A DNA stretch of 64,000 nucleotides from Pseudomonas sp. PDM04. Lineage in GTDB: Bacteria > Pseudomonadota > Gammaproteobacteria > Pseudomonadales > Pseudomonadaceae. The stretch covers positions 124,001-188,000 of the forward strand of contig NZ_JACVAI010000003.1 of assembly GCF_014851765.1 (NCBI RefSeq). The letters are read 5' to 3'. The notes under the pieces were generated by a model that saw only the letters and a program-made list of their open reading frames with translations, was not told the origin of the DNA and did no database searches. Below are positions 34,056 to 44,733 of the stretch, piece after piece (the first letter of the stretch is position 1; every line of letters begins with the position of its first letter). A program made the translations under genes and the position numbers.

Positions 34056-35009
34056 TCAATGTGCGTGCTGAATCCGGTAAATGGCGTTGGCCAGCGCGAT
34101 GTCTTCCAGGCCCAGGCCGATCGAGCGGAAAAACACTGTGCGCTCGTAGTCGGGGCGTTGCACCTTGCCGCTGAGCACCTCGGGCAGGTCGCCCACGATG
34201 GCGCGGGCGTCCCAGCCATGCTGTTCGCCGGCAATCAGCATTTCACCGGCCGACCCCGGCGTGGTCAGGCGGTAGTCGCAGAATACCTGCATGTCATTGA
34301 GGCTCGCCGGCGGCACCTCATGGGCGCGCGGCGCGTTGGTGCTGATGGAGGTGATCAGCGCCGGTTTGCTCAGGCTGGACGGGTCGATCACCGGACCGGC
34401 GGACGAGGTGCACAGCAGGATCACGTCGGCGTCCTCGATGGCGGCTTCGCGACTGTCGGCGAGGGTCAGGCGCGGGTCGAGGCCCTGGATTCGAGCCCGT
34501 TCCTCGGCGCCACTTTCTCTCAGGCCCGGCGAATAGAGGCGCAGGCTCTGCCAGTCGCGCAGGCCTTTGATGTAATGCACATGGGCCTGGGCCACCTTGC
34601 CGCTGCCAATGATCGCCAGGCGTCGGGCGTTCAATGGCGCGAGGGCGTCCACGGCCACGGCGGTGGTGGCGGCCGTGCGGGCGGTGGTCAGCTCGCCGGC
34701 ATCGCACAGCAGCAGCGGCTGGCCGGTCTGCATCGACATGAGCAAGGTCCAGGCGGTCACCAGCGGGCCTTGTTCGCGCACGATGTAGGGCGAGGTTTTC
34801 ACCCCGTAGACCCCGTCTTCGGCCAGTACTCCCAGGTAGTTGATGAAGTCCCCGACGCCCTGGGGAAATTCCACCAGTTGCTGCGCCGGTTGCACCGCCT
34901 GCCCGGCTGCCAGGTCGCGGAACAGCTTGCGCAGGATCAGCGGTACGTCGAGTTGCGCCAATCGCTCGCGAGCCTGGGATTGGTTGATCACGTAAGGGGT
35001 GCTGGACAT
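34056..35009 (-). CDS. dauB: NAD(P)H-dependent L-arginine dehydrogenase DauB (ornithine cyclodeaminase family)
   Basis: A 317-residue member of the ornithine cyclodeaminase/mu-crystallin family with the nucleotide-binding motif LAIIGSGKVAQAHVHYI. In the Dau pathway it reduces 2-ketoarginine, made by DauA, to L-arginine, so together the two enzymes racemise D- to L-arginine. It is the first gene of the operon. A palindrome at 35040-35052 lies just upstream. Confidence 0.87.
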   Translation of the reverse strand: MSSTPYVINQSQARERLAQLDVPLILRKLFRDLAAGQAVQPAQQLVEFPQGVGDFINYLGVLAEDGVYGVKTSPYIVREQGPLVTAWTLLMSMQTGQPLLLCDAGELTTARTAATTAVAVDALAPLNARRLAIIGSGKVAQAHVHYIKGLRDWQSLRLYSPGLRESGAEERARIQGLDPRLTLADSREAAIEDADVILLCTSSAGPVIDPSSLSKPALITSISTNAPRAHEVPPASLNDMQVFCDYRLTTPGSAGEMLIAGEQHGWDARAIVGDLPEVLSGKVQRPDYERTVFFRSIGLGLEDIALANAIYRIQHAH

Positions 35010-35039
35010 GGTCGGCTCCGGGCGCTGATAAACTAATTT

Positions 35040-35052
35040 GTCTATTATGGAC
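35040..35052. promoter_or_regulatory. Candidate operator upstream of dauB
   Basis: GTCTATTATGGAC is an imperfect 13-bp palindrome (GTC..AT..AT..GAC) in an AT-rich stretch 31 bases before the dauB ATG. It could be the DauR operator, but no verified consensus was available to compare. Confidence 0.35.
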
Positions 35053-35093
35053 TTTTAAATATGCTCCGCAAGCACTGACGAAAAAGCCGGGCG

Positions 35094-35124
35094 AAAAAAA
35101 AGCGCAGTCCGTTTCCGGCTGCGC
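35094..35124 (-). terminator. Terminator of rhlB
   Basis: On the minus strand GCGCAGCCG, a GAAA tetraloop and CGG(A)CTGCGC form a 9-bp stem with one bulge, followed by eight T residues, about 20 bases after the rhlB stop. Confidence 0.9.
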
Positions 35125-35144
35125 CTTTCTTCAGCAGATCGTGG

Positions 35145-36626
35145 TTATGGACGTTTGCGCTCGACCGCTCGCAGCAGGTGGGTCGGCGGGGTTTCGCAAC
35201 TGATCTTTTTACCGAGCAGCGCCTCGATGGACGGCAGCTGGTAGGAGTCGTCTTCACCGGCAAAACTGATGGACACGCCATCGGCGCCGGCGCGACCGGT
35301 ACGGCCGATCCGGTGCACGTAATCGTCCGGGACTTCCGGCAGGGTGAAGTTGATCACGTGGCTGATGCCGTCGATGTGAATGCCGCGACCGGCGACGTCC
35401 GTGGCCACCAGTACGCGAATCTTGCCTTCGCGGAAGCCTTCCAGGGTCTTGATGCGTTTGTGCTGCGGCACGTCGCCGGACAGTTGCGCGGCGTTGATGC
35501 CGTCGCGCACCAGGCGCTCTTCGATACGCCGGACTTCGTCCTTGCGGTTGGCAAACACGATCACCCGTTCCCAACCGTTGTCGTTGACCAGGTTGTAGAG
35601 CAGTTTGTACTTGTCGGCACCGGCCACGGCATAGATGTGCTGCTCGACGTTTTCGCTGGCCACGTTGGTGACTTCGATTTCGACGATCGCCGGGTCGGTG
35701 GTCCATTGCTTGGCCAGGTTCATCACGTCTTCGGTGAAGGTCGCGGAGAACAGCAGGGTCTGACGCTCGGCCTTAGGCGGGGTCTGGCGAATGATCTGGC
35801 GCACCTGCGGGATGAAGCCCATGTCGAGCATGCGGTCGGCTTCGTCCAGCACCATGACTTCGACCATGTCCAGGTGCACGTCGCCACGCTGGTTGAAATC
35901 GAGCAGGCGACCCGGCGTCGCGACGAGGATGTCGCAGTGACGGGCTTCGAGGTGCTTGAGCTGCTTGTCGAAGTCCATGCCGCCGACAAACGTCATGACA
36001 TTGAGGCCGGTGTACTTGGTGAGGTCGGCGGCGTCCTTGGCGATCTGCACCACCAGTTCGCGGGTCGGCGCAATGATCAGTGCCCGCGGCTCGCCCATGT
36101 AGCGCTCTTTCGGCGGCGGGGTCTGCAGCAGCTGGGTGATGATCGAAATCAGGAAGGCTGCGGTTTTGCCGGTGCCGGTCTGGGCGCGGCCGATGGCGTC
36201 CTTGCCCGCGAGGGTGAAGCCCAGCACCTGGGCCTGGATCGGCGTGCAGTACGGGAAGCCCAGGTCCTGGATCGCGTGCATCAGTTCCGGGGCGAGCTTG
36301 AAATCGTGGAAGCGGGTTTTGCCTTCCTGGGGTTCGACGACGAAGTCCTCGAGTTTCCAGGGGATGACCGGTGCTTTCGGCTTGGGTTCGCGGCGCGGCC
36401 TGGCAGGTTTCGCGACTTCGCCGAGCGGTGCCGGGTTGGCTTCGGCAGCGACGATAGCCGGTGCCGCCTTGGGCGCGCGTTTCGCCGCCGGTTCGGCGGC
36501 GGTGCGCTCAGGTCGCTGATCGTCGGTGCGCTGGGCGGGGGCATGAGACGCCGCGCTGGAGGTGGATGCGAGCTGCTCAGCCTCGCCTTTACCGAACATT
36601 TTCTTGAGTGCTTTGAGCACGGTCAT
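35145..36626 (-). CDS. rhlB: DEAD-box ATP-dependent RNA helicase RhlB
   Basis: A 493-residue helicase. A low-complexity Ala/Pro/Lys-rich N-terminal extension (about 1-105) precedes the two RecA-like domains: Q motif ([11 protein letters not shown]), Walker A (AQTGTGKT), DEAD box ([13 protein letters not shown]), SAT (LLFSATF) and motif VI ([10 protein letters not shown]). RhlB helicases unwind RNA for degradosome or translation-related processes. Its place next to dauB agrees with P. aeruginosa gene order as remembered. The gene is monocistronic with its own terminator. Confidence 0.93.
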   Translation of the reverse strand: MTVLKALKKMFGKGEAEQLASTSSAASHAPAQRTDDQRPERTAAEPAAKRAPKAAPAIVAAEANPAPLGEVAKPARPRREPKPKAPVIPWKLEDFVVEPQEGKTRFHDFKLAPELMHAIQDLGFPYCTPIQAQVLGFTLAGKDAIGRAQTGTGKTAAFLISIITQLLQTPPPKERYMGEPRALIIAPTRELVVQIAKDAADLTKYTGLNVMTFVGGMDFDKQLKHLEARHCDILVATPGRLLDFNQRGDVHLDMVEVMVLDEADRMLDMGFIPQVRQIIRQTPPKAERQTLLFSATFTEDVMNLAKQWTTDPAIVEIEVTNVASENVEQHIYAVAGADKYKLLYNLVNDNGWERVIVFANRKDEVRRIEERLVRDGINAAQLSGDVPQHKRIKTLEGFREGKIRVLVATDVAGRGIHIDGISHVINFTLPEVPDDYVHRIGRTGRAGADGVSISFAGEDDSYQLPSIEALLGKKISCETPPTHLLRAVERKRP

Positions 36627-36714
36627 CTCATCAATAGGTTAAGTGCCGGCCAGTGTAATGCAAGAATCGGGCGCGGCGTAGTGGGAGGGATCAATGGGCG
36701 GTTTTACGCCAGTG

Positions 36715-37839
<1,125 letters not shown>

Positions 37840-38871
37840 ATGAAGATGTTGAAATCCACCCTGGCCGTCGTGACTGCAGCCGCAGTACTCGGCGTCAGCG
37901 GGTTCGCTCAGGCGGGTGCAACCCTGGATGCAGTGCAGAAGAAAGGTTTCGTGCAGTGTGGCGTCAGCGATGGTCTGCCAGGCTTCTCGGTTCCGGATTC
38001 CACCGGCAAGATCGTCGGTATCGATGCTGACTACTGCCGCGCCGTGGCTGCTGCCGTGTTCGGCGATGCGACCAAGGTCAAGTTCAGTCAGTTGAACGCC
38101 AAAGAGCGCTTCACCGCGCTGCAGTCGGGCGAAATCGACATCCTGTCGCGCAACACCACCATGACCAGCTCCCGTGACGCCGGCATGGGTCTGAAATTCC
38201 CTGGCTTCATTACCTACTACGACGGCATCGGCTTCCTGGCCAACAGCAAATTGGGCGTGAAAAGCGCCAAAGAGCTGGATGGCGCGACCATCTGCATCCA
38301 GGCCGGTACCACCACCGAGCTGAACGTTTCGGACTACTTCCGCGCCAACGGCCTGAAGTACACCCCGATCACTTTCGACACCTCCGACGAAAGCGCCAAG
38401 TCGCTGGAATCCGGTCGTTGCGACGTACTGACCTCCGACAAGTCCCAGCTGTTCGCCCAGCGCAGCAAGCTGGCCGCGCCGAAAGACTACGTGGTTCTGC
38501 CGGAAACCATCTCCAAGGAGCCCCTGGGCCCGGTCGTGCGTAACGGTGACGACGAATGGCTGGCCATCGTGCGCTGGGTTGGCTACGCCATGCTCAACGC
38601 TGAAGAGGCTGGCGTGACGTCGAAGAACGTCGAAGCTGAAGCCAAGTCCACCAAGAACCCGGACGTCGCTCGTCTGCTGGGTGCCGACGGTGAATACGGC
38701 AAAGACCTGAAAGTGAAGAAAGACTGGGTCGTGCAGATCGTCAAGCAGGTCGGCAACTACGGTGAAGTGTTCGAGAAAAACCTCGGCAAGAGCACTCCGC
38801 TGGAAATCGACCGCGGCCTGAACGCGCTGTGGAACAACGGCGGCATTCAATACGCACCACCAGTGCGCTGA
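37840..38871 (+). CDS. aapJ: General L-amino acid ABC transporter, binding protein AapJ
   Basis: A 343-residue periplasmic solute-binding protein with a signal peptide (MKMLKSTLAVVTAAAVLGVSGFAQA) and the family-3 signature GIDADYCRAVAAAVFGD. AapJ delivers a broad range of L-amino acids, notably acidic and polar ones, to AapQM. It is the first gene of aapJQMP. A long perfect hairpin follows it, which is common after highly expressed binding-protein genes. Confidence 0.95.
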   Translation: MKMLKSTLAVVTAAAVLGVSGFAQAGATLDAVQKKGFVQCGVSDGLPGFSVPDSTGKIVGIDADYCRAVAAAVFGDATKVKFSQLNAKERFTALQSGEIDILSRNTTMTSSRDAGMGLKFPGFITYYDGIGFLANSKLGVKSAKELDGATICIQAGTTTELNVSDYFRANGLKYTPITFDTSDESAKSLESGRCDVLTSDKSQLFAQRSKLAAPKDYVVLPETISKEPLGPVVRNGDDEWLAIVRWVGYAMLNAEEAGVTSKNVEAEAKSTKNPDVARLLGADGEYGKDLKVKKDWVVQIVKQVGNYGEVFEKNLGKSTPLEIDRGLNALWNNGGIQYAPPVR

Positions 38872-38878
38872 TGGTTCT

Positions 38879-38907
38879 ATCACCCGGCAGGCCAACTGCC
38901 GGGTGAT
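38879..38907 (+). promoter_or_regulatory. Stem-loop between aapJ and aapQ
   Basis: A perfect 12-bp stem (ATCACCCGGCAG / CTGCCGGGTGAT) with a 5-base loop and no T-run, eight bases after the aapJ stop. It probably protects the aapJ message from 3' decay so that binding protein exceeds membrane components (inference). Confidence 0.7.
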
Positions 38908-38936
38908 GTTCTGTTCCATTATTTGCGGGGCACTTC

Positions 38937-40118
38937 ATGCAAAATTCTATCGGCGCACCAAAGCAGAGGTTCAGCCTCAGCGATCCAAAAGTGCGTGCGT
39001 GGCTCTTCCAGATCATCACCATCATTGCGGTGGTCTCGATGGGCTGGTACCTCTTCGACAATACCCAGACCAACCTTCAGCACCGGGGCATCACCTCCGG
39101 TTTTGACTTTCTGGAGCGCAGTGCCGGTTTCGGCATCGCCCAGCACCTGATCGACTACACCGAAGCGGACAGCTATGCCCGGGTGTTTGTCATCGGCCTG
39201 CTCAATACCTTGCTGGTGAGCTTCATCGGCGTGTTCCTGGCAACCATCCTCGGCTTCATCATCGGCGTAGCCCGACTGTCGAAGAACTGGATCATCGCCA
39301 AAGTGGCGACCGTGTACGTCGAGGTTTTCCGTAACATCCCGCCGCTGCTGCAAATCCTGTTCTGGTACTTCGCGGTCTTCCTGACCATGCCGGGGCCGCG
39401 CAACAGTCACAACTTCGGCGACACCTTCTTCGTCAGCAGCCGTGGCCTGAACATGCCCGCAGCGCTGGCAGCGGAAGGTTTCTGGCCGTTCGTGGTCAGC
39501 GTCGTGGTGGCCATCGTGGCCATCGTGCTGATGAGCCGCTGGGCCAACAAGCGCTTCGAGGCCACCGGCGAGCCGTTCCACAAGTTCTGGGTCGGTCTGG
39601 CCCTGTTCCTGGTGATCCCGGCGCTGTGCGCCCTGATCTTCGGCGCGCCGGTGCACTGGGAAATGCCGGTGCTCAAGGGCTTCAACTTCGTCGGTGGCTG
39701 GGTGTTGATCCCGGAACTGCTGGCCCTGACCCTGGCGCTGACCGTGTACACCGCGGCGTTCATCGCCGAGATCGTGCGTTCGGGCATCAAGTCGGTCAGC
39801 CACGGCCAGACCGAGGCGGCGCACTCGCTCGGCCTGCGCAACGGTCCGACCCTGCGCAAGGTGATCATCCCGCAAGCCCTGCGTGTGATCATTCCGCCGT
39901 TGACCAGCCAGTACCTCAACCTGGTGAAAAACTCGTCGCTGGCAGCCGGTATCGGTTATCCGGAAATGGTTTCGCTGTTCGCCGGCACCGTGTTGAACCA
40001 GACCGGGCAGGCGATCGAAGTGATTGCCATCACCATGAGCGTGTACCTGACGATCAGTATCAGCATTTCCCTGCTGATGAACTGGTACAACAAGCGCATT
40101 GCGCTGATTGAGCGGTAA
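38937..40118 (+). CDS. aapQ: General L-amino acid ABC transporter permease AapQ
   Basis: A 393-residue inner-membrane permease, longer than typical His/Glu permeases because of extra N-terminal and central segments, as in the Aap/Bzt family. The permease-ATPase coupling loop is near the C terminus (EAAHSLGLRNGPTLRKVIIPQALR). About eight hydrophobic segments are visible. It forms a heterodimer with AapM. Confidence 0.94.
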   Translation: MQNSIGAPKQRFSLSDPKVRAWLFQIITIIAVVSMGWYLFDNTQTNLQHRGITSGFDFLERSAGFGIAQHLIDYTEADSYARVFVIGLLNTLLVSFIGVFLATILGFIIGVARLSKNWIIAKVATVYVEVFRNIPPLLQILFWYFAVFLTMPGPRNSHNFGDTFFVSSRGLNMPAALAAEGFWPFVVSVVVAIVAIVLMSRWANKRFEATGEPFHKFWVGLALFLVIPALCALIFGAPVHWEMPVLKGFNFVGGWVLIPELLALTLALTVYTAAFIAEIVRSGIKSVSHGQTEAAHSLGLRNGPTLRKVIIPQALRVIIPPLTSQYLNLVKNSSLAAGIGYPEMVSLFAGTVLNQTGQAIEVIAITMSVYLTISISISLLMNWYNKRIALIER

Positions 40119-40128
40119 GGAAAAGCGC

Positions 40129-41226
40129 ATGAGTACGCATACTTTCAAACCTGACATGCCACCACCGAGCAGCAGCATCGGTGTGGTGGCGTGGATGCGC
40201 GCGAACATGTTCTCCAGCTGGCTCAACACCCTGCTGACCCTGTTCGCGTTCTACCTGATCTACCTGGTGGTTCCACCGATCCTGCAGTGGGCGATCATCG
40301 ACGCCAACTGGGTCGGCACCACCCGCGCCGACTGCACCAAGGAGGGCGCCTGCTGGGTGTTCATCCAACAGCGCCTGGGGCAGTTCATGTACGGCTACTA
40401 CCCGCCGGAACTGCGCTGGCGCGTAGACCTGACCGTCTGGCTGGCGGTGCTCGGCGCAGCGCCGCTGTTCATCTCGCGCTTCCCGCGCAAAGCGGTCTAT
40501 GGCCTGGGCTTCCTGGTGCTGTACCCGATCATCGCCTGGTGCCTGCTGCACGGCGGCGTCTTCGGCCTGACCCAGGTGGCGACCAGCCAGTGGGGCGGCC
40601 TGATGCTGACGCTGGTGATTGCCACTGTGGGTATCGCCGGTGCCTTGCCGCTGGGGATTGTCCTGGCGTTGGGTCGACGTTCGAACATGCCGGCGATTCG
40701 CGTGGTCTGCGTGACCTTCATCGAGTTCTGGCGCGGCGTGCCGTTGATCACGGTGCTGTTCATGTCGTCGGTGATGCTGCCGCTGTTCCTGCCCGAAGGC
40801 ATGAACTTCGACAAACTGCTGCGGGCCCTGATCGGCGTGATCCTGTTCCAGTCGGCCTACGTCGCCGAAGTGGTGCGCGGTGGCCTGCAGGCGATCCCCA
40901 AGGGGCAGTACGAAGCCGCCGCAGCCATGGGCCTCGGTTACTGGCGCAGCATGGGCCTGGTGATCCTGCCACAAGCCCTGAAGATGGTGATCCCTGGCAT
41001 CGTCAACACCTTCATTGCCCTGTTCAAGGACACCAGCCTGGTGATCATCATCGGCCTGTTCGACCTGCTCAACAGCGTCAAGCAAGCGGCTGCCGACCCG
41101 AAATGGCTGGGCATGGCCACAGAAGGCTACGTGTTCGCGGCCCTGGTGTTCTGGATTTTCTGTTTTGGTATGTCGCGCTATTCCATGCATCTGGAACGCA
41201 AGCTCGACACTGGCCACAAGCGCTAA
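40129..41226 (+). CDS. aapM: General L-amino acid ABC transporter permease AapM
   Basis: A 365-residue permease partner of AapQ with the coupling loop [26 protein letters not shown] and about eight membrane segments. The ATG at 40129 is 10 bases after the aapQ stop and is preferred over an in-frame ATG at 40108 inside aapQ. Confidence 0.94.
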   Translation: MSTHTFKPDMPPPSSSIGVVAWMRANMFSSWLNTLLTLFAFYLIYLVVPPILQWAIIDANWVGTTRADCTKEGACWVFIQQRLGQFMYGYYPPELRWRVDLTVWLAVLGAAPLFISRFPRKAVYGLGFLVLYPIIAWCLLHGGVFGLTQVATSQWGGLMLTLVIATVGIAGALPLGIVLALGRRSNMPAIRVVCVTFIEFWRGVPLITVLFMSSVMLPLFLPEGMNFDKLLRALIGVILFQSAYVAEVVRGGLQAIPKGQYEAAAAMGLGYWRSMGLVILPQALKMVIPGIVNTFIALFKDTSLVIIIGLFDLLNSVKQAAADPKWLGMATEGYVFAALVFWIFCFGMSRYSMHLERKLDTGHKR

Positions 41227-41254
41227 GTCGCTACCCAATTTAGGAAGTTTTGTA

Positions 41255-42019
41255 ATGAGCGAAGCAATCAAACAGCCGGTGAGCCCTGAAGGCATTATTC
41301 AGATGCAGGGCGTGAACAAGTGGTACGGCCAGTTCCACGTGCTGAAAGACATCAACCTGAACGTCAAGCAGGGCGAGCGAATCGTCCTCTGCGGCCCGTC
41401 GGGTTCCGGCAAATCCACCACCATTCGCTGCCTCAACCGTCTGGAAGAGCACCAGCAGGGCCGCATCGTGGTCGATGGTGTGGAGCTGACCAACGACCTC
41501 AAGCAGATCGAAGCGATCCGCCGTGAAGTCGGCATGGTGTTCCAGCACTTCAACCTGTTCCCCCATCTGACCATCCTGCAGAACTGCACGCTGGCGCCGA
41601 TGTGGGTGCGCAAGATGCCCAAGCGCAAGGCCGAGGAAATCGCCATGCACTACCTGGAGCGCGTTCGCATTCCGGAGCAGGCGCACAAGTACCCGGGGCA
41701 ACTGTCCGGCGGTCAGCAGCAGCGTGTGGCGATTGCCCGTGCGCTGTGCATGAAACCGAAAATCATGCTGTTCGACGAACCGACGTCGGCCCTCGACCCG
41801 GAAATGGTGAAAGAAGTGCTGGACACCATGATCGGCCTGGCCGAAGACGGCATGACCATGCTCTGCGTGACCCACGAAATGGGTTTCGCCCGCACGGTAG
41901 CCAACCGCGTGATCTTCATGGACAAGGGTGAAATCGTCGAACAGGCCGCGCCGAACGACTTCTTCGACAACCCGCAGAACGATCGCACCAAGCTGTTCCT
42001 GAGCCAGATCCTGCACTGA
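41255..42019 (+). CDS. aapP: General L-amino acid ABC transporter ATPase AapP
   Basis: A 254-residue ATP-binding subunit: Walker A (GPSGSGKST), Q-loop, signature LSGGQQQR, Walker B ([14 protein letters not shown]) and switch His (THEMGFA). ATG 41255 has AGGAAG eight bases upstream; the frame is open further upstream only within aapM. It is the last gene of the operon and is followed by a terminator. Confidence 0.96.
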   Translation: MSEAIKQPVSPEGIIQMQGVNKWYGQFHVLKDINLNVKQGERIVLCGPSGSGKSTTIRCLNRLEEHQQGRIVVDGVELTNDLKQIEAIRREVGMVFQHFNLFPHLTILQNCTLAPMWVRKMPKRKAEEIAMHYLERVRIPEQAHKYPGQLSGGQQQRVAIARALCMKPKIMLFDEPTSALDPEMVKEVLDTMIGLAEDGMTMLCVTHEMGFARTVANRVIFMDKGEIVEQAAPNDFFDNPQNDRTKLFLSQILH

Positions 42020-42039
42020 TCGCCGCTCGGCAGTGACAT

Positions 42040-42069
42040 AAACCCGGACCTGGTTCCGGGTTTATTTTT
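42040..42069 (+). terminator. Terminator of the aap operon
   Basis: A 9-bp stem (AAACCCGGA / TCCGGGTTT) with a 6-base loop followed by an ATTTTT run. Its 3' side touches the stop codon of the convergent protease gene. Confidence 0.88.
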
Positions 42070-43729
42070 GCCCGGTTTTCGTGAGCCCTTCCTGTAGGGG
42101 CGAGCCTGCTTGCTCCTGCAGGCGTGCACGCGCGATTTGCACGGCTCGCAGGGCGTTGAGACGACCGTGGCCGTAGTAGTGACTGTGACCGTCCTGATCG
42201 TATTGACCGGGAGGGCCATCGTCGGCGTGACCGATTTTGTCGCAGCATTGAGCAAGAATCTGGCGCACCGACTCGCGGTCCAGTGCCGGGTTGGCGCTCA
42301 GTATCAGGGCGGCCACACCGGCTGCGCCGGGGCAGGCACTGGACGTGCCGCTGAAGGATTCGGTGTACGCCGGGCTGATCGGGTCGGCAAACTTGCCGCT
42401 CAAATCCGTGGTTCGAATGCCTCGGGTCTGTGGGTTCGAAGTGGCGGGTTTGAACTTCGGATCCGGGTGTGGCTGATCCCCGCTGGGGAAACAGCACCAC
42501 AGGGCTTTGCCGAAATCGCTGTAGGCACTGCGCCGACTCTGGTCATTGCAAGCCCCCACCGCAATTACCATCGGGTGGCTGGCGTAACCGTCGTTGTCCA
42601 GGCTCTCGTTGCCGTTACCCGCACCAAAGAAAATCACACAGCCTTTACCCGATCGGCCCTTGGTTGCCGCATATTCAATGGCCAGCCGGGTGCTGGCGGC
42701 CAGCGCGAACACCTGGGTGTGCCTCGGATCGGTCGGGTCGGCCCAGTGCCCTTCGGCCGGGCCCCAGCTGCAGGAAATGATGTCGGCACCCTGTTCCGCT
42801 GCCCAGAAAAACGCGTCCGCCTCGGCCTTCGCACCCAGGGGTCTGGTCAGTTTCAGCGGCATGAGGCTGGCCCGGGGGGCTACGCCGCTCGCACCGACTT
42901 CACCATTGGCACATGCCACACCGGCGGCAGCGGTGCCGTGGCGTTCAAGCGCATTTTTGGGGCGTGGCCCACGCGCCGCGTTACGCCGATCAAAGTTTTG
43001 CGCGCCGATGATCTTGCCCGGTCCGGCAAATTCGGGGTGGTCGATATCAAAGGCATCGTCGATGATCGCAATCACCACGCCTTCGCCCTGGGCCAGTGCG
43101 TGAGCGGCCTCGACGCTGGCACTGGCATCGATCTCGACCTGATAGGTCACGGTGGTTTTCTTCAGGTGCCACTGGTTGTCATGGATCGCCCGGCGCTGTC
43201 CCTGGCGCAGGATTTCGGGGTGGCAGTACTCGACGTCTTCACGGTCCAGCAGTTGCAGGGCGAATGAGCAGACTTGCGTGCCGCGACAGTGGGGGTGATG
43301 GACGAAGAAAGCATTTGTGGCGTAGGGCACTTGCTGTTTGATGCGCAGATTCAACGCATCGAGAATCACCAGGCACTGCGTCGGCGTGAGCTGATCGATG
43401 AACTTCAGGAAAATGTTTTCGGTGTACAGAACCGGATCCTGGGTGTGTGGATCCACCAGCACGCTGCCGGCGAAGCGCACGTCCGGCAACTCGCGCAGTA
43501 ACGCCTTGCAGTGCGTGGCATCGGCTTGATCCGGTAACTTGAAGACCTGCACGTCGGCGTCCTCGACGTGCAGCAGCAACTCACTGTCGGCCAGCGCCTG
43601 ACAGGCGGTTTCGCAGCACAGTGTCGTCGCGAGCGGGCGCCCGGCTTCACCGCGTACGGCGAGCAGTTGGCGATTTTTTTCCAGAAAAAACGGGCGGCTG
43701 TGTTTCCTGCCGAAATTGACTTCTTCCAT
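42062..43729 (-). CDS. Subtilisin-like serine protease (S8) without signal peptide
   Basis: A 555-residue protease. Residues about 100-172 resemble a fervidolysin-type propeptide (ENIFLKFIDQLTPTQC, VEYCHPEIL). The catalytic domain shows Asp224 (AIIDDAFD), His264 (ERHGTAAAG), oxyanion Asn372 (GAGNGNE) and Ser463 (SGTSSACPGAAGVAALIL). The N-terminal 95 residues are unassigned. No signal peptide, lipobox or membrane segment is visible, so the enzyme is either cytoplasmic or exported by another route. It is Cys-rich for an exported subtilase. The last codons run through a REP element and the aap terminator, suggesting the reading frame end was replaced or extended. It is first in a block of accessory genes; its substrate is unknown. 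Confidence 0.88.
   Translation of the reverse strand: MEEVNFGRKHSRPFFLEKNRQLLAVRGEAGRPLATTLCCETACQALADSELLLHVEDADVQVFKLPDQADATHCKALLRELPDVRFAGSVLVDPHTQDPVLYTENIFLKFIDQLTPTQCLVILDALNLRIKQQVPYATNAFFVHHPHCRGTQVCSFALQLLDREDVEYCHPEILRQGQRRAIHDNQWHLKKTTVTYQVEIDASASVEAAHALAQGEGVVIAIIDDAFDIDHPEFAGPGKIIGAQNFDRRNAARGPRPKNALERHGTAAAGVACANGEVGASGVAPRASLMPLKLTRPLGAKAEADAFFWAAEQGADIISCSWGPAEGHWADPTDPRHTQVFALAASTRLAIEYAATKGRSGKGCVIFFGAGNGNESLDNDGYASHPMVIAVGACNDQSRRSAYSDFGKALWCCFPSGDQPHPDPKFKPATSNPQTRGIRTTDLSGKFADPISPAYTESFSGTSSACPGAAGVAALILSANPALDRESVRQILAQCCDKIGHADDGPPGQYDQDGHSHYYGHGRLNALRAVQIARARLQEQAGSPLQEGLTKTGQK
42091..42122. repeat. REP element within the 3' end of the protease gene
   Basis: Diverged REP copy (CCTGTAGGGGCGAGCCTGCT then TGCTCCTGCAGG) translated in frame as part of the last 20 residues of the S8 protease. 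Confidence 0.75.
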
Positions 43730-43927
43730 TGGCTGATCCCATTGGCTGTGGGCGCGCGGGCAAGAGCACCCGCGCTCAATGTCAGAAAGTCTGCTGCTTT
43801 GTGTCTGTTGCGGATGTCGGTTCTGACTCGTCAGGGCAGTGAGAAATCACCTTTGGACGCGATGAATTTTGCCGACGGACCTGTAGGCCTTTTGGCGTCT
43901 CGCGATGTCTTTATCGGGTAGCCGGGA

Positions 43928-44416
43928 TCAGGAAGTCAGTACGCTCTCCACTTCTGGGAACCGTGCTGCCAGCAATTGCCTCAGGTCAGCGCCATCGTTC
44001 AGCGCCTGTACTTCAGCGAGCAAATGAGGATGACGATCCAGCAGGCGCATCAGGATGAACAGGGGTTGTGGAGGGGCGAGCTCGCCGCGCTCGTAGCGGG
44101 AAAAGGCATTGTGCCCGCCACCGGACAGCCACTTGACCGCGTCTTTTTGAGTGAGCTGCAACTTGCGGCGGATGCGCCGCACTTCACTGCCCATGATCTG
44201 CAAGCCATCCACAAGCAGTTTGTCGCTGGCCTCTGAATAGCGCTCGGCGCTGTCAGTGTCGTGATCGAATTCGATTTCACCGCACACCTGGCATTCCCAT
44301 CCGGCAATGTTGTGTATCTGCCTTGCCATTTGTTTGCAGTCGATCGTAAATGAACGGCCGGCAAAGTAATGCATGCCATCGTGGGTACCGCAGCTGACGC
44401 ATTGCTGTGTTTTCAT
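43928..44416 (-). CDS. mqsA: MqsA-family antitoxin
   Basis: A 162-residue antitoxin/repressor. The N-terminal zinc domain has two CxxC pairs (CVSCG near residue 6; CQVCGE near residue 43). The C-terminal Xre-type HTH contains the DNA-reading motif HNAFSRYERGE conserved in E. coli MqsA. It is longer than E. coli MqsA (131) at the C terminus. Its ATG overlaps the stop of the mqsR remnant by 3 bases (ATGA arrangement), the normal toxin-first order. The matching palindromic operator lies upstream at 44734-44756. Confidence 0.9.
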   Translation of the reverse strand: MKTQQCVSCGTHDGMHYFAGRSFTIDCKQMARQIHNIAGWECQVCGEIEFDHDTDSAERYSEASDKLLVDGLQIMGSEVRRIRRKLQLTQKDAVKWLSGGGHNAFSRYERGELAPPQPLFILMRLLDRHPHLLAEVQALNDGADLRQLLAARFPEVESVLTS

Positions 44417-44710
44417 TGGTTTCTCTCCTTGAAGGAGATGATCGGGTGGCCTCCGTTGGTGCGGTAAGTCACTTTGATGTAAATCTCCCGGTCCTCGTAG
44501 GTCGTGTGGTACACGTCTTGCCAAACTCGATGATCGGCATAAGTCGTCATCGATTTGTACAGCATTCTATTCTCCAACAAACAAACGGTCCGGATCATTT
44601 GATGGAGGTTCAACATCATTTTTCGACCACCCTCGCGAGCGGTCAGGGTAAATGCTTTGCTTTGCAGTCTGGATCACTGCCAAGTCGTAATGGGGCGTGT
44701 TCTTTTCCAT
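44413..44710 (-). pseudogene. mqsR: Frameshifted mqsR toxin remnant
   Basis: The expected MqsR start (MEKNTPHYDLAVI) begins at ATG 44710, but this frame stops at 44567. The rest of MqsR continues in the next frame, open from 44673 to the stop at 44413 (RLQSKAFTLTAREGG, then MLYKSMTTYADHRVWQDVYH and ending ISFKERNQ). Comparison with the family suggests loss of about 11-14 bases near 44670-44674. All four residues equivalent to E. coli MqsR Lys56, Gln68, Tyr81 and Lys96 survive in the second part. Internal starts (44619, 44616) could yield a C-terminal fragment of about 68 residues, but a full toxin cannot be made without frame restoration. Confidence 0.85.
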
Positions 44711-44733
44711 GAAAAACCTTGACCCTGCTCCTG

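Noticed and set aside
44567-44710. Programmed frameshifting of mqsR at the A5 run (44619-44623)
   Set aside because: The family-like sequence has already moved to the second frame well before this run (RLQSKAFTLTAREGG), so a slip at the run would not restore MqsR; a small deletion upstream fits better.
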